64,000 nucleotides of DNA from the NCBI GenBank assembly GCA_030062745.1, contig CP099848.1, positions 6,131,685 to 6,195,684 on the forward strand. The letters run 5' to 3'. The translations under genes and the position numbers were made by a program. The notes below the pieces were generated by a model. It had not been told where the DNA came from, searched no databases, and worked only from the letters and a program-made list of their open reading frames with translations. Below, piece after piece: positions 11,698 through 24,524 of this stretch. The stretch's first letter is position 1. The number at the start of each line of letters is the position of its first letter. Source of the stretch: Capitulum mitella (lineage: Eukaryota; Arthropoda; Thecostraca; Pollicipedomorpha; Pollicipedidae).

Positions 11698-13428
11698 ACG
11701 GTAAAAGCCTGCACGAGAAAGTTTCGCATGCCACTGAAACCGGCGAAACCTAGATATTAGCGTGTATTCTGTAAGCAGATAGTTTTAGTACGTCTTTATT
11801 ACAGGCATGGGTATTTCCACAACCCAGAAATTGGAGGGAGGGCAAAGCAGAATCGGGGGAACAGACGGACCCCAAATCCTTTTTTTCGACGAGACCTTGC
11901 AGAAAAACTCCACTTTTCGACCCATTCTGGGGTAAACCATTTTGCCAAAACTGGAGGCGGTATATCCCCCTCCCGTGGTTACATCCATAATTACAGCACT
12001 ACTAGTGCTCTGCTCATGCCCGGACACAACATTGACAACGCCTAATTTAAAAGCATACTGTATTGATAATTACGTGCTTAAAATGCCCTGCATTAACAAT
12101 TCTATGCAGAAACCGTCAGCACTGCTACGACCGTATCCGTGATAAGATTCACGCAGCGACGGAGCAGAACTTACCTTAGCGCGATATTGCGGTTTTTATG
12201 GCGAACTGATCTGAAACCCTTCACCCTTCTTGACAAAATATGTTTAAGGAATGTTCTTGTTTTTAGTAATATATTTCTTAAGGCCCACAAGCTTTATTTA
12301 CGCCTGACAAATAGCACTCTCAAACGTTTCCTTCAAGTGCCGGAGCATTCCGCACTGCCATCTATGAGCCGGCTAAAGAACTACGGCCCGGGAACTCATT
12401 CCGCAAATGGTGCACCATGCCTTACGGAATACGGCTTTGCGCGTCACTAAACGCAGGTATTAGTTGTACTACAGGCTACAACCTGGACAACAGACCATCT
12501 CAGACTGTAACTGACACTTCAGATTATCTCAGATCAAAGGCGCAAAGGCTGCGTATTCCCCCTTAAACTTGGCCTGACGGGAGACAATGTCGTCCTTCAG
12601 CAGGTAGTAGAGAAAATCGGAAAAACCGCGTTGAGTAGCCCTTGTCATGTTGATCTACTTGAACTACTTGAAGTCGAGCAACATTTGTTTTGTGCAAGCT
12701 TAGGCAGGTTAGCTTTGGTCAAATGATCAAAATCAGCGTATCTGTCATTTCATGCTGCATACGTTCAGCATTGTTTCTTTTTATGTCATGCCATTAAAAT
12801 GTAATGATGAATCTAATAAGGTGTGTTCTAGTGCGCAAAACTTATTTGGGGGGCGCCTGCATTGTACTCAACCTTTACATCTTTATTGAAACTGCTTGCA
12901 TGTATTAGTCTTTAACTAGTGGATGCGGTCTTTGTCTTCCTTCCGTGGCCTCACAGAGTATCTTTTGGCAACGTTGTAAGATGTCGTGCAACCTTTTCCA
13001 AGATAGAAAGGTTTATTGTTGCATTGCAAACCAAGTATATTGCATGTATGTTCTGCACAAGTTGTATGTAGGGCAACACTTCAGAACACCTTGCTGCAAT
13101 GCCTTTGGCACCTTAGACACACTGCTTTCAAAAATAAGTGTCACGACTTTTGCATCGGGCCGATTGCAGCTGTTCTGAAGTCCAAGATGGCTTCATCTTG
13201 ACAAACAGGTCATATCTCCAAATCGGTTGAGTAGCAAATGTTCAAATTCACATATGTGCTGTACAGAGGTGTAGAACACTCCCTCTAAAAATTCTGGTTC
13301 AACAATTCAAACACAGAAGGGTCACGAGTGAAAGTGTCAAGGAGGAAGCTTTTCGTCCCTTCGCCGGGTGATGGTTAAAAGGAGGCTTGTTCTCTCTATT
13401 TCTCTGGGGGAGGGAGTGGCAGTCCTGC
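11698..13428. other. No recognisable gene
   Basis: Short frames on both strands only, the longest 103 codons at 12139-12450 with no recognised domain. The stretch separates a family-1 from a family-2 element and shows no shared repeats. Confidence 0.4.
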
Positions 13429-13432
13429 TGAA

Positions 13433-14649
13433 CCCGCCCCCGACTGGGGGGCAGTTGACCGCCCCCCCCCTAAGGTTTTTCTGGGATTGCGAGAGAACCA
13501 ACGAACACAGAGCCACGAAACTTTGTTTACCTTTTGTTTGATTATTTGTGCACCTTGTGTCAAAGTTTTGACCTCAGGCCAGGTCAGATGCCTGACCCGG
13601 GTCAGGTCAAACGGACCTATGTCCAAAAAAGTTTAGCGCCCTCTAACTTTTTCGCAAAACAAGACATCACAATAAAACTTTCACGGATTAGTCATCTCGA
13701 TAGATGCCACATATCTGCCCTCTGAGATTTTTCGGAATTTTCCGGGTCATTGGCCTAAGGTCAAGCCCATTTTTAACAAATGTAGTCGTTTTTTCGGAAA
13801 CTGGCGGAATATTTCATAACATTTTTAGTGTGGAATAAAGCAGACATCTGGTTACCATTATTGGGCAAAGTATCAATGACTTCAGGCCATTGACCTGAGG
13901 TCAGGTCACAAATAACTTTTGTGAGACAAAATGTACCACCGTCAAAATCGACGATGAATTACTCAGAATGGGTAGAAATGGCAGAACTGGCTTGCACAGA
14001 CGTAAGTAATACCAGGAACCCAAAAAGTACTTTAAAAATTGTATATTTTGGAAATAAAAAGGCTCTCGAGAATAAAGCTCCGCCAATTGTGTAGATTGGT
14101 AACTAACGATTTTTTTTCAAAATTTAAGCATGGAAAAACATCACAAGACCCACTAAGATCAATCAGATTGGCATGGATAGGCTTTTTTTCGAAAACAAAG
14201 CAACGCTAAAATTAGTTTCCGTTAATTTGTTACTGCGTACGGCTGCGGCGCACGCCGACAGCCGGCGCGAGAATTGCCGTGTCCTTTAACTCAACGTTTC
14301 GGCGTATAAATTAAACAAATCCGAGAAATTAGATGAGTATCGGCATTTGCGGACCTTTACTTGTGCGCTGGTGCCTTTACCTATGCGTTATTAGTCACAG
14401 CCCTTGAGATTCAGGCCGTTTCTCGGTCTCATGCAGTCGGCTATGAGAAAGCGTACGTTGGACGTAAATTGCTTACATATTATCTAAAACTAAAAATGAG
14501 ACCAGTTTAGAGCTCTACTCGTCACGAACTTACAAACGGTATGCTTATTTTTTATCGTGCGACCAATCGTTCGTGAGTTAGAGGGGGGCGGCCAACTGCC
14601 CCCCCCCACAGTCGGGCGTGATCGTCGCCGACGGACGGTCGTGCGCGTG
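13433..14649 (+). mobile_element. TTAA family 2 element, copy F (1217 bp)
   Basis: The termini are CCCGCCCCCGAC on the left and the complement of a CCCGCGCACGAC-like sequence on the right (read here with one change). The flanking sites are TGAA (13429-13432) and TTGA (14650-14653), consistent with a TTAA duplication that has since mutated. The left subterminal block CCCGACTGGGGGGCAGTTG recurs inverted near the right end, but there it is separated from the terminus by about 20-30 extra bases, the same asymmetry as in family 1. The interior has GGTCA-rich palindromic blocks (e.g. near 13575-13615). It aligns end to end with copies G and H. No transposase is present. Confidence 0.85.
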
Positions 14650-14786
14650 TTGAGGTTCATACACCAAAAGATTAGCCAGAACATGCTTTGTTTTTCTGGC
14701 TCGTTGTTCCTGGCACATCTTTTCGGTCAATTAACACCAGACAGATTTACTTTTAAGCTGCCTATAAAACAGGCGTTTTTGCTTAA

Positions 14787-15993
14787 CCCTATTCCCGGCG
14801 TGGGGCTGAATCCGCCCCCCCTCGAGTTTTTTGCTTGCCAACTCCAGGCTTTTTCACGCAGCTTCACGAAACTTGGTCACTTTTCCTAGCTATTTTTTCT
14901 ACGCGCTGTGACAAAATTTCAAAGTTCTATTTTTCTCAGGGGCGGAGCCAAGCAACGTTTTTGCGAGGCACCTCAGGTCATTTTTGGCCATGTTGAGGCT
15001 ACAAGGAAAATACTTGCCAAAAACAGAGTTTTTAAGATAGAACTTAAAACTTTATATGGATGTATAGCCAAATAGTTGGGCAATGTGCAGATGTAATTTT
15101 GTTTATCTGAGGTCACTTGACAAGGTCAGGTGGAGGTCAAAAGTCAAAATATATTTTTTTCGCAGTAATTTCGGCGCCTTTTTCAAATGCCAAACCCGGA
15201 ACATATATGACGTAGAACGGTGCCCTCTACTTGTGTACCAAATTTCAGCTTGATATCAGGTCGGGTCACGGAGCTATGACCTAAAATGTCCGTGCGCGTA
15301 CCCTATATCGCAATAGCCATAAAATGATTTTTTTTTTAAATAGAGTGAATTTAAATGGTTTAACACGCTTACAGATAATATTAAATGCACACGAGATCAC
15401 TCCATGTGACCTCAAGGCCATTTGAGGTCATTTAAGGTCAAAGGTCACAAGTTGATCTGAGAAACGTGTGACCATGACAGTTCCCCCTTTTTCATGTCCC
15501 TGGCACCGCCTATGCTAACATTATACAAACAATGTAATGCAGTTTGTACTTCTTTAGTACAACATGACTAGCAGAAGCCAAAAAAGTGTTTTTGCCCGTT
15601 TTGTTCATTCAGTTGTTAGAAAACTAATCCTCCTATTTTTGAAACCCTGTGAACGCCCATGAATTTTCTCAAAATTTCAGATTGTTGTACCCGTGGTAAA
15701 AGCCCTATCCATGATCTCTCGATTCATGCCAGCTTCATTGAAATCGGTCAAAAAACAACGGAGTTATAAGAAGTCGAAAAGTACCCCCCATTTTGACATT
15801 TTTGCCCCCATGTATCCACAAATTTCAAAATTTTGAAAAGTGGCTTTTTATAAAAATGTAGTTCACGTCATGGCAAATCGATTGCCGTTTGTTGCGATGA
15901 AATCGGACTAGTAGTTTTCGAGATCTCAGGGGGGGCCGAATCCGCCCTCTCTGCCGGGAATCGACCATACCGTCTAGCCCTCCGGGAATAGGA
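14787..15993 (-). mobile_element. TTAA family 1 element, copy B (full length, 1207 bp)
   Basis: Flanked by TTAA at 14783-14786 and 15994-15997. It lies in reverse orientation relative to copy A: the short-form end (CCCTATTCCCGGCG) is on the left and the long-form end with the extra block is on the right, where the terminus has one base change. The exact DR1 motif AGGTCAAAGGTCA lies at 15435-15447. It starts about 130 bp beyond the end of family-2 copy F, so the two families cluster here. No coding capacity. Confidence 0.9.
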
Positions 15994-15997
15994 TTAA

Positions 15998-16904
15998 GTT
16001 ACCAAACTATGGAGTGCACGAAATCCAGCTTTCACAATCAATATGTTAAAAACTAACTGAAATAACGTTAGTGATTGGCTGGATAAGTAAAACGAAGGAA
16101 ACACTTCGAGAAACGTCAAATTTGTCTGGGCCGTGCAATACATATACTGTCATAGCTTGGCACCAGAAATGCTTCACCGCCGATTGCGAACCTTGGAACT
16201 TGATACGCGATTGTACGTTAGCTGATGTAAAACTGATAAAAACGAATCTCCCTGAGAACATTACGGGAATCTTGCAAAGAGCACCATTACACAGCCTGGG
16301 CGAAAATCGTACCCACCCGAAAAACAGGGGCTCAATCCGGCAGATCTCCTCCAGACATGCAGCAAATCAGAGACCAAAGCCAGCGGCAGGAACGGCGATC
16401 CACGAGGAACAAACGGTGGTGTGCAATGAGCGGCCAACGGTGAAATTATGTACTAGTCAACGAACCGTGAAAGTCCGCGACAGGCCTGGACGCACCGAGT
16501 CGCACCTTTTGGCTGGCTTTGCGGCTGCTGGGCGAGTATTCCATCAGGCGAGACTTCCGGAGTCAATTTTCCATCGCCGCCTGAGTGGCACTGCCAGAGG
16601 GGCAACGAGCAGCTCGCGGACCAAACTTGGCTGGGAAAAGCTCTCTGAATCTCTTAATGAAGACGAACCTGACACCGACACATGTTACGCAACGACAACG
16701 ACAAAGTTTGAGGCAACGGCATCTGTTACGCCAAACTTCAGATCCCCACGTGGGTTACACCTGCGACGTACACTCCATCTTGAAAACTATGGCATATTTG
16801 CTAATATGATAATGACGCCAGAGTTTTTCTAACAGAAAAAAACATACCAGAATGCATTTCAAGCTGAACAGAAAGCCTCATTGCTTCCCCATTATCTTGC
16901 TGAG
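15998..16904. other. Unexplained long open frame, no gene called
   Basis: An uninterrupted plus-strand frame of 253 codons spans 16071-16832, the longest in the window. Its translation has no domain, signal peptide or membrane segment I recognise and is basic and Thr/Arg-rich in parts. There are no clear splice sites or neighbouring exons. I leave it as an unexplained frame rather than a gene. Confidence 0.3.
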
Positions 16905-17090
16905 ATTTGCTTTGATACTGATAATGATGCGACGAGGGCGCCGTTTTGTGTAAATGATTGGGGGGGGGGGGCAAGCCGAGGGCCGGAAAACCTAATCTCC
17001 CCCGAAATGTGAAATTTTCAATGGATTTAACCAACCTTACTTTGACTGGCAGCAATTTTTGTCTTTCTGTTTTGGTTATCATTTGCCAAA
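16905..17090 (+). repeat. Dispersed repeat family 3, copy 1
   Basis: Matches 31780-31955 in the same orientation: GTAAATGATT/GTAAATCATT followed by a G-run, CGAGGGCC, CCTAA.CTCC.CCC.AAATGTG, GGATTTAACC(A/C)A and a T-rich block ending in GT(T/C)ATCATTTG-like sequence. Both copies read similarly on the minus strand over about 35 codons, but similarity is at the DNA level and neither looks genic. Confidence 0.5.
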
Positions 17091-18243
17091 CAACCAACTA
17101 TGTTTTCCAATATTTCCCCTTGTTAAAACTAGCTGAAAATACTGGGAAGAGGCAAAATCACATTTGGAGTGGCCAAAATCCACCTTCGGGAGACATGACC
17201 ACCGAAAAAGAATACATGGATAGCAATGAGAATCGTTTGTCATTTAATCGAAACCAATGTTTTGTTGGTAAACAATACAACAAAAAACTCAAAGCGGGTG
17301 ATTGCGTTGGGCGCTCCGGTACGCTTTCGTATGCTTCAATCCCATATGCATGACGGATAAAGTGGCCAAATCATGCACACCGAATGTTAAGCCGTACGGA
17401 AGAACTGTAAATTATTTTTTTGTCGGGCTGGAATTGTCGTTTGCAAGGAAATCGTTTCGCAGGCTTCAGACCAGTCACCAAGACAATGCCAAGTTTGTAC
17501 GTGATGTGCTTGCCCTGATGTCCCAGACTATTTTTGATGTCTAATCCAGCGATATTTGCAGTTCAATGAAAACGCAGACAGTTCTGTCTGTTGATGTTTC
17601 ACCAAGCGTTTGACTTCAGCGTGCGACTTGTTAGACTCAGATATGGCCGAACAGCATGCATTACGAATGCTGATATCCTGTCCCAACTCTGAAAATGTTA
17701 TAAGGGTACCCAGCCGTCAGAAAATAATGTATCACAAATCGTGTATATTTTCAGCATGGAGCTATTCCTGCAGAGATAGTATCAAACTTTCCAGTGTCAC
17801 TCTCGGCACTGGCGATACCTTCACAATGGGCTTCCCAGTATGCGTGTAGAAGACGTGAACATTTCCAGGTGTAAGTCGGGGCACACTGTGTTCCAGACCG
17901 TCCAGCCAGGTTCCGCTGCACGCGGATTACATATCAACGCAAGGCACACACGATCCAACGGGTCAACCGACACTGTGACGGCCTTCCGGCCTGCTATTTC
18001 AGATTCAACTTTCGCCGGCGAACATCGACGAAACTATCTGGAGTCGACACGACCGCTGCCAACCATTAGACGCGCCGTCAATGCCTTACAGATCCGTTGC
18101 CACCGGTCTCGCCAGGGAATCGACTCCGTTGGCCCAAAATAAAGGCTCAGAATAAGCGAGGTCGCTAGAGTAGGTCTGCCGGCGGAACGTCGTCACCTGA
18201 GCGTTCGTCACCCTCACCGTCCCGAGCCGATTCTCTCCACGGC
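17091..18243. other. No recognisable gene
   Basis: Short plus-strand frames (up to 100 codons, 17840-18142) lie upstream of the 18.2-kb minisatellite. None carries a recognisable motif. Confidence 0.4.
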
Positions 18244-18823
18244 AGGACCTCATCCGACCCGTGCCTGGCCCCTGCACGACAGGACCTCATCCGACCCGTG
18301 CCTGGCCCCTGCACGACAGGACCCCATCCAACCAGTACCTGGTCTCTACACGTGATCTCACCCAACCCGTGCCCTGGCTCTACACGACAGGACCCCATCC
18401 AACCAGTACCTGGTCTCTACACGTGATCTCACCCAACCCGTGCCCTGGCTCTACACGACAGGACCCCATCCAACCAGTACCTGGTCTCTACACGTGATCT
18501 CACCCAACCCGTGCCCTGGCTCTACACGACAGGACCCCATCCAACCAATGCCTGGTCTCTACACGTGATCTCACCCAACCCGTGCCCTGGCTCTACACGA
18601 CAGGACCCCATCCAACCAGTACCTGGTCTCTACACGACATGATCTCACCCAACCCGTGCCCTGGCTCTACACGACAGGACCCCATCCAACCAATGCCTGG
18701 TCTCTACACGACATGACCTCACCCAACCAGTGCCCTGGCTCTACACGACAGGACCCCATCCAACCAGTGCCTGGTCTCTGCACTGCAGGATTCCACCAGA
18801 CTCGTGCCCTGGCTTTACACAAC
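18244..18823 (+). repeat. Minisatellite, 16 monomers of 35-37 bp in dimer order
   Basis: Sixteen monomers related to AGGACCCCATCCAACCAGTA + CCTGGTCTCTACACGAC fill 580 bp. Monomers 1 and 2 are identical to each other. From monomer 3 to 14 two variants alternate (AGGACCCCATCCAACC.. and GATCTCACCCAACCCGTGCC..), making a roughly 71-74-bp higher-order unit repeated six times. Edge monomers (1-2 and 15-16) are the most divergent, as expected if unequal exchange is centred on the middle. Open frames across it on both strands are by-products. Confidence 0.95.
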
Positions 18824-18931
18824 AGCGTCAAAGTTAGCACAATCGGGAGCATGCTGCTTGTCTGGAGATACAAATCGTCCACGATAATCATTACCGCGAG
18901 CCCAAATGTTATAATCAAATACGTTTTCTCT

Positions 18932-18932
<1 letters not shown>

Positions 18933-18985
<53 letters not shown>
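18933..18985 (+). repeat. (CT)n microsatellite
   Basis: An uninterrupted CT run of about 53 bp lies 110 bp after the minisatellite. Confidence 0.98.
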
Positions 18986-18988
<3 letters not shown>

Positions 18989-20538
18989 AATAATCGAAAA
19001 TCATCGAATTTCGCACAGTTTTCACATCAAAAACATTTGGTTCTTGGCGCCACATCTTGCCAAGACACAACGAAAAAATATGTAAAATGTATATTAAGTT
19101 TAGCCCCCCTGGGCCAGGAACCTCGCTGTGTCACATGGGTTTGATGACACGGCGTGTAACCGACGATCTGATCGAAGGGAAGGCTCCACCTTGGTCGACT
19201 TTTCAAGTCGATTTGCTTAGTCCAAAAAATATCGCCGACCACGTATTTAATGCCAGTATTCCTAACAAAAGTCTTGAAGTTTCACCAAAGTAGAATCATT
19301 TTAGAACTATATCTGGAGTCCCCCATCTCTGTGACGCAATGCGGTCCGCGCCGGACAATATTTCCAAGTGTTCATTGGCCAGCGCTTGACTGCTGTTGAG
19401 ACGTGGAGTCACGCAAAAGATCACCGCCAAATAGGACAAAGAAAAACCGTGGGAAATCGATTTGGGCCTCCGTAAGTAGAGACTTTTGAGCCAATGTATG
19501 TTACACATTGGCTTCTAAGACTACAGGCTACAATTTTGTTATCTCAGTTCAAAATACATGTTAAAGTGAAGGCCCCTTTACGTTCACACCTTGTCGCAAG
19601 ATCACAAAAAGATCTTTTTACTTATTTGGTATGGAAAAGAGCTACCATATACATTTGTCCTCGTACCTTAGAGAAAAATTATCTGGAAACTTGGTGTGCT
19701 AATATTTTTTTAGCTCTGGGCTGGTGCCGCCACTGCCGTTGAATGTTCTTCGTCCCACGTCAACATGCGGCTGATCAATAACGAAGTTCAAAGGCATTTA
19801 AATGGAATACGCAATTCAAATCTCCACAGAACTGGCTATTCAATTGGAAATTTAATCGTAGGCTGGGACAGAGCCCTTCGACCTTTTCCACCTTTTCGGT
19901 AGAGGATCAGAACCAGCCGGAGCTACGGTTTTCTTTCAACGTGACTTTCATCAAATAGCACGGACACTGCAAAAAGCCATTTGCCTGCAAAGCTATTTAC
20001 AGGCCCAGGCTGTTCTGATGGCATATGTCGCGTTGCTGGCAGTCTTCGGAAATTGTTAATTGATTCATGAGCCAACTAATACGAAAAAAATCCTCTTTCA
20101 CGGCTGTGTCCAAAACTTTGGTTAAATGCAGGAAGGCAAATAAATGATCATTAGCTTGGAATGAACACATCATCGTAAAAATAAAGCTTGCATATTCTGT
20201 CCATACAACCGTATCCCAGAAATGCGGAAAATGTGCCTTTTGTATTTCTTTTGAAAGTGATCTCCTATCGCAGTCCTGGCATTTTCAGGGTAGGATTTAA
20301 TGAGGTGTTCAGCTAAAATTCAAGTCACCAGATGTCTGCGTGCCAAAGCCTCGGAATGCCTTGAACATGGATATGAAGAAGTTTTGTAGATCTTTTCATA
20401 ATATATACTGGTATTCAGTCTTAAATGTCATATTGTAAAACATAATATCCCTGTGCATCTGCGCAAAACACACCGTTTTTACACCCCGCGACCACGAGAG
20501 GGTGGGATGCGAAATGATCCTGTCGGTCGAGGGCGTCG
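18986..20538. other. No recognisable gene
   Basis: AT-rich sequence with frames below 85 codons. No repeats shared with other parts of the window and no RNA gene were recognised. Confidence 0.4.
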
Positions 20539-20542
20539 TTAA

Positions 20543-21761
20543 CCCTATTCCCGGCAGGGGGGGCCCCCTCGGGGAATCCGCCCCCCTCGGGTTTTTTGCT
20601 TGCCAATTCTAGGCTTTTTAACGCAGCTTCACGAAACTTGGTCACTTTTCTTAGCTATTTTTTTTACGTGCCGTGACAAAATTTCAAAATTTTATTTTGC
20701 TCAGGGGCGGAGCCAGGCAACGTTTTTGGGAGGCACCTCATGCCATTTTTGGCCATGTTAAGGGTAAAAGGAAAATGTTTGCCAAAAACAGAGTTTTTAA
20801 GATAGAACTTAAAACTTTACATGGATGTATAGCTTAATAGTTGGGCAATGTGCAGATATAGTTTTGTTCTCCTGAGATCATTTGACAAGGTCAGGTCAAG
20901 GTCAAAATTCAAAATTTGTTTTTTTTCGCAGTAATTTCGGGGCCGTTCTTTCAAATGCCAAACCCGGAATATATATGACGTAGGAGGGGTGCCTTCTACT
21001 TGTGTACCAAGTTTTAGCTTGATATCAGGTCGGGTCACGGAACTATGATCTAAAATGTCAGTGCGCGTACCCTATATCGCAATAGCCATAAAACGAAATT
21101 TTTGAAATAGAGTGAATCCAAATGATTGAAAACGTTGACAGATAATATTAAATGCACACGAGATCATTCCAAGTGACCCCAAGGTCACTGGAGGTCATTT
21201 AAGGTCAAAGGTCACAAGTTGATCTGAGAAACGTGTGACCATGACAGTTCCCCCTTTTTCATGTCCCTGGCACCGCCTATGCTAACATTATACAAACATT
21301 GTAATGCGATTTGTACTTCTTTAGTATAACATGACTAGCAGAAGCCAAAAAAGGGTGTTTGCCTCTTTTGCTCATCCAGTTGTTAGAAAACTAATCCTCC
21401 TATTTTTGAAAACCTGTGAACGCCCATGAATTTTCTCAAAATTTCAGATTTGTGGACCCATGGTAAAAGCCCTATCCATAATCTCTCGATTCATGCCAGT
21501 TTCATCGAAATCGGTCCATAAACAATAGAGTTATAAGAAGTCGAAAAGTACCGCCCATTTTGACATTTTTGCCCCTCTGTATCCACAAATTTGAAAATTT
21601 TGAAAATTTCTTTTTATAAAAATGTAGATCACGTGACGGCAAATCGATTGCCGTTTGTTGCGATAAAATCGGACGAGTAGTTCTCGAGATCTTCGGGGGG
21701 GGGGCGAATCCGTCCCCCCTGCCGGGAATCGGCCATACCGTCTAGCCCTCCGGGAATAGGG
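20543..21761 (-). mobile_element. TTAA family 1 element, copy C (full length, 1219 bp)
   Basis: Flanked by intact TTAA at 20539-20542 and 21762-21765, with both termini matching CCCTATTCCCGG exactly. Orientation is the same as copy B. The left end contains a small extra G/C block (GGGGGCCCCCTCGGGG), the right end the long form with CTAGCCCTCCGGG. The exact DR1 AGGTCAAAGGTCA lies at 21202-21214 in a run of GGTCA half-sites. Little divergence from A, B and E, so this is a young copy. Confidence 0.92.
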
Positions 21762-21765
21762 TTAA

Positions 21766-23090
21766 ATAACCCAATAACCAAGCAACCGGTATTATCCGTG
21801 CGTTTGGAACAAATGCAAGCCACATCCTGGGCCAAAATGACCAGCTGCTGGGACAGTTCACTTGCGGGTTCTCGTTACATAAACATGATCAGAAAGATTA
21901 CTGAGAGTGGTCAAGTTGAGCGGACAAGCAATAACAGACATGATTCAGTTTTTAACGATGTCCATTCGGATGCATTCCAGGGTTTTAATGCTGCTCAACT
22001 CGTGGTTTTCAAGTTCCAGCAAAGCATCTCGACTACAGATATCGCGCACTGCGCAATTAAAAAAATCGCAATGAAATAAATATTAAACATGCTCCACAGA
22101 TACCAGTCGTATTATATCCATGTATCTATCTGGTATCAAAATTATGAACATATTTGTTTAAATGTTTGATTAGTGCGCCTGTTTGAAACTTCTTGGTAAT
22201 AACTAGTAATTCGTTTTAATTGTTACGACTGTAAGAAAAAAATCGAAAATTGGTGGTAAAAAATAGGAGAGTCAATAGTCTACATTATTAATAGGTTAAA
22301 TGCATACTTGCCAAGAGGCAAGACGAATGGGACCAGCCGAACGTAATTTTACATGAGGTGTGTTCACAAACGTCGCCAGGTGATCAGAAAACCCAGCCTG
22401 CAGTGCGCAGTAAGGCATAAGAGAACTTCGCTAGCTCAGCTTCTCAAGACCGTAGCAGAAACTGCAGCTGGGGTAGCTGAGGCGAGTCTCTGTTTGGTCG
22501 ACTGCGCAAGTTCATTTAAAGGACAGCGATGGTTCAGTTGTCAAACAGCCACTGCGGAAACCCTGAGACGACAGCTCCATGAATGGGCTATAACTTTGCC
22601 ATCAGTTACCCAATCAAAGAAGGATTTCCGCGAATAAGTTTGTCACCGCAGCTACTTCCGCCACAGTCCTTGCAACACTTGCCAACGTCGTGCCTCACAC
22701 TTGCCGTTATCTGTTAATTCTGTTCTCTGAATGCGGGTTAAAAAGCCGCATTTTGGAGATCGAGACTGCCAGTGGGGATTTGCATTTTGGGCGTCAAATG
22801 ATAAATTTCGGAAGTTACCCATGCCCACCGGCTTCTCCGGTCGCCTTGCAATTTTGCATAACTGTGCTGTGAGCCTTTTTACGTACCTACCTCATCACGG
22901 TTAAATAGTTCATGCCTTGATAGGTCACTCACCTTTTCTCAAGACGATACAAAGAACTTATTACATGTCTGTCGACTACGATCTTGGGTTCAGTTCATTT
23001 TAGCTTATTTACGAATCTTTCCACCGCGTAGATTACGATTTGATTTTAGTCATTTCAGTGCAGCACACGCGCAACAATCATACAGATAAA
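21766..23090. other. No recognisable gene
   Basis: Two plus-strand frames of 93-94 codons (21798-22079 and 22353-22637) have no recognisable domain. Nothing else was identified. Confidence 0.4.
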
Positions 23091-23094
23091 ACTA

Positions 23095-23695
23095 GGCAGT
23101 CAGGCACGTCAAGGTATAGAAGATAGTTCGTCACGGGTTCGAGAGAGGGGCCGGATCGCCACCGGAGCACGCGAGTCGTTCAGGGCTCGGAAGACACCAA
23201 TCCTGTCGCGCCTCGCAACTAGGTCACGTCGGCGCGCCAGCCTAGCGCCCTCAAGGTCGCAGACACCGAATCTCGCTCATGAGCCCCCGGGACGATCCTG
23301 TCCGCAAAATTCACCACCCTCTGAATTCTGCTACGGTGGCACGTCGCGTCCCCTCCCCAGACCGAAAGGCAGTAGAGGATATGGGAGACAACATGTGACT
23401 GGATTAGGAGTGTCAGGACCTCGGACGTAAGGTGGTGATGTATCTCATACAGACAGCGCAGGATGGAGTTGCATTTTTTGGTAACCTTGGATATGTGCTC
23501 CTCCCAGGACAAAGGGTTGTCGGTAGTGACCCTCAGCATCTTCACGGACGGAGAAGGGTTAGTATGTGGCCGACAAAGTTAAGATGGAAGGATGTGGTCT
23601 TCTTGAGGTTATGGGCTGTGCCGACAAGGAGCAGGGTTGTTTTGGATGGATTCATTTTCAAGGAGTTGGATGAAAAGTAGGATTTGACTGCAAGG
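23095..23695 (-). mobile_element. LINE fragment: C-terminal part of reverse transcriptase
   Basis: On the minus strand from about 23690 the translation runs SSNSLKMNPSKTTLLLVGTA.., then (23545-23219) MLRVTTDNPLSWEEHISKV..CNSILRCLYEI..LTSEVLTLLIQSHVVSHILYC..VWGG..IQRVVNFADRIV..LRALGW. This order (NPxKT, LGVTxDxxLSW, HxxYCLxVWG, RIQxxxNFAxRxV, LGW) is that of the post-catalytic thumb/connection region of jockey/CR1-like LINEs. It then continues in another frame (LVARRDRIGVFRAL..), so at least two frame changes have occurred. The YxDD catalytic motif is absent upstream: the copy is 5'-truncated at about 23695. No host function. Confidence 0.85.
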
Positions 23696-24524
23696 GGAGT
23701 CTTCTTACCGGGATTTTAGGATTTCAACGTATAGCAACCGTCGTAAGTACTAATACAGCAAACATCTGAAGTATTTTGTGGTACTCAGTCTTATTCAATC
23801 TTATGCTTGCGTGTCACCTGACGCTTCAGTAACTTCCGAACCTGGGTCCGTATTTGAGCCAAGGTGGTGTTTGGTCAAAATCATCAACCGAGTTTGCTGA
23901 CTTCTTCTATCATTTATTTACCTCGCAGGGACAATGGAGTAACTGACGACCCCAAATCGCATCGTAGTAATAGTTACAGTCCCTAAAACAGCTCAAGAGA
24001 TCCATCTGGAATCAGAATCCGTTGCCGCGACCCTATTTGAAGCAACTGCAATGTCGCCTTGGGGCTTGAAGGGTGGAACTAGGTGCCAATGTGGTCTATA
24101 TGTTCATTTTTGTTTCGTTTCTCTGTGTCTTCAGGTTCGGGAATCACGATTACCACTTAGCGATGGTAAAATGGCGTGCGCAACTACGCATAAATTCACA
24201 TCTGTCCGTGTCAGCTTACCACGACAGAAGAAATCGGATGTGTAGTCTGTCTGGACATGCCGTCGGTCGGACACTACCCAGGGAAAACATTGGCAATGCA
24301 TACCGTTCCCTTCCGGAGGACTGTATTCAGCTTAGACTTTGCACGTCATATCTTTGTAACATGTTTATTCAAACAATTTCCTTTCCCGTCCTGCAATGTT
24401 TGATTCATAAACCCTGATTAATCCAGCAACGTGTTAATTTTCTACATGTCACCGCCCATTAAACAATTAGGTGCATTGCTGAACTGGCGCCGCGTTAACT
24501 TTGGAGCTTCAATCGTATTAATGA
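23696..24524. other. No recognisable feature
   Basis: Only short frames (up to 114 codons at 24073-24417, no recognised domain). No repeats shared with the rest of the window. Confidence 0.4.

Noticed and set aside
1330-17530. Apparent similarity between frames at 1330-1440 and 17410-17520 (NYFFV..FVRDV)
   Set aside because: Only two short matching words; at the DNA level no continuous alignment.
18244-18823. CRISPR-like regular repeat
   Set aside because: Repeats are contiguous with no unique spacers and the sequence is eukaryotic; it is a minisatellite.
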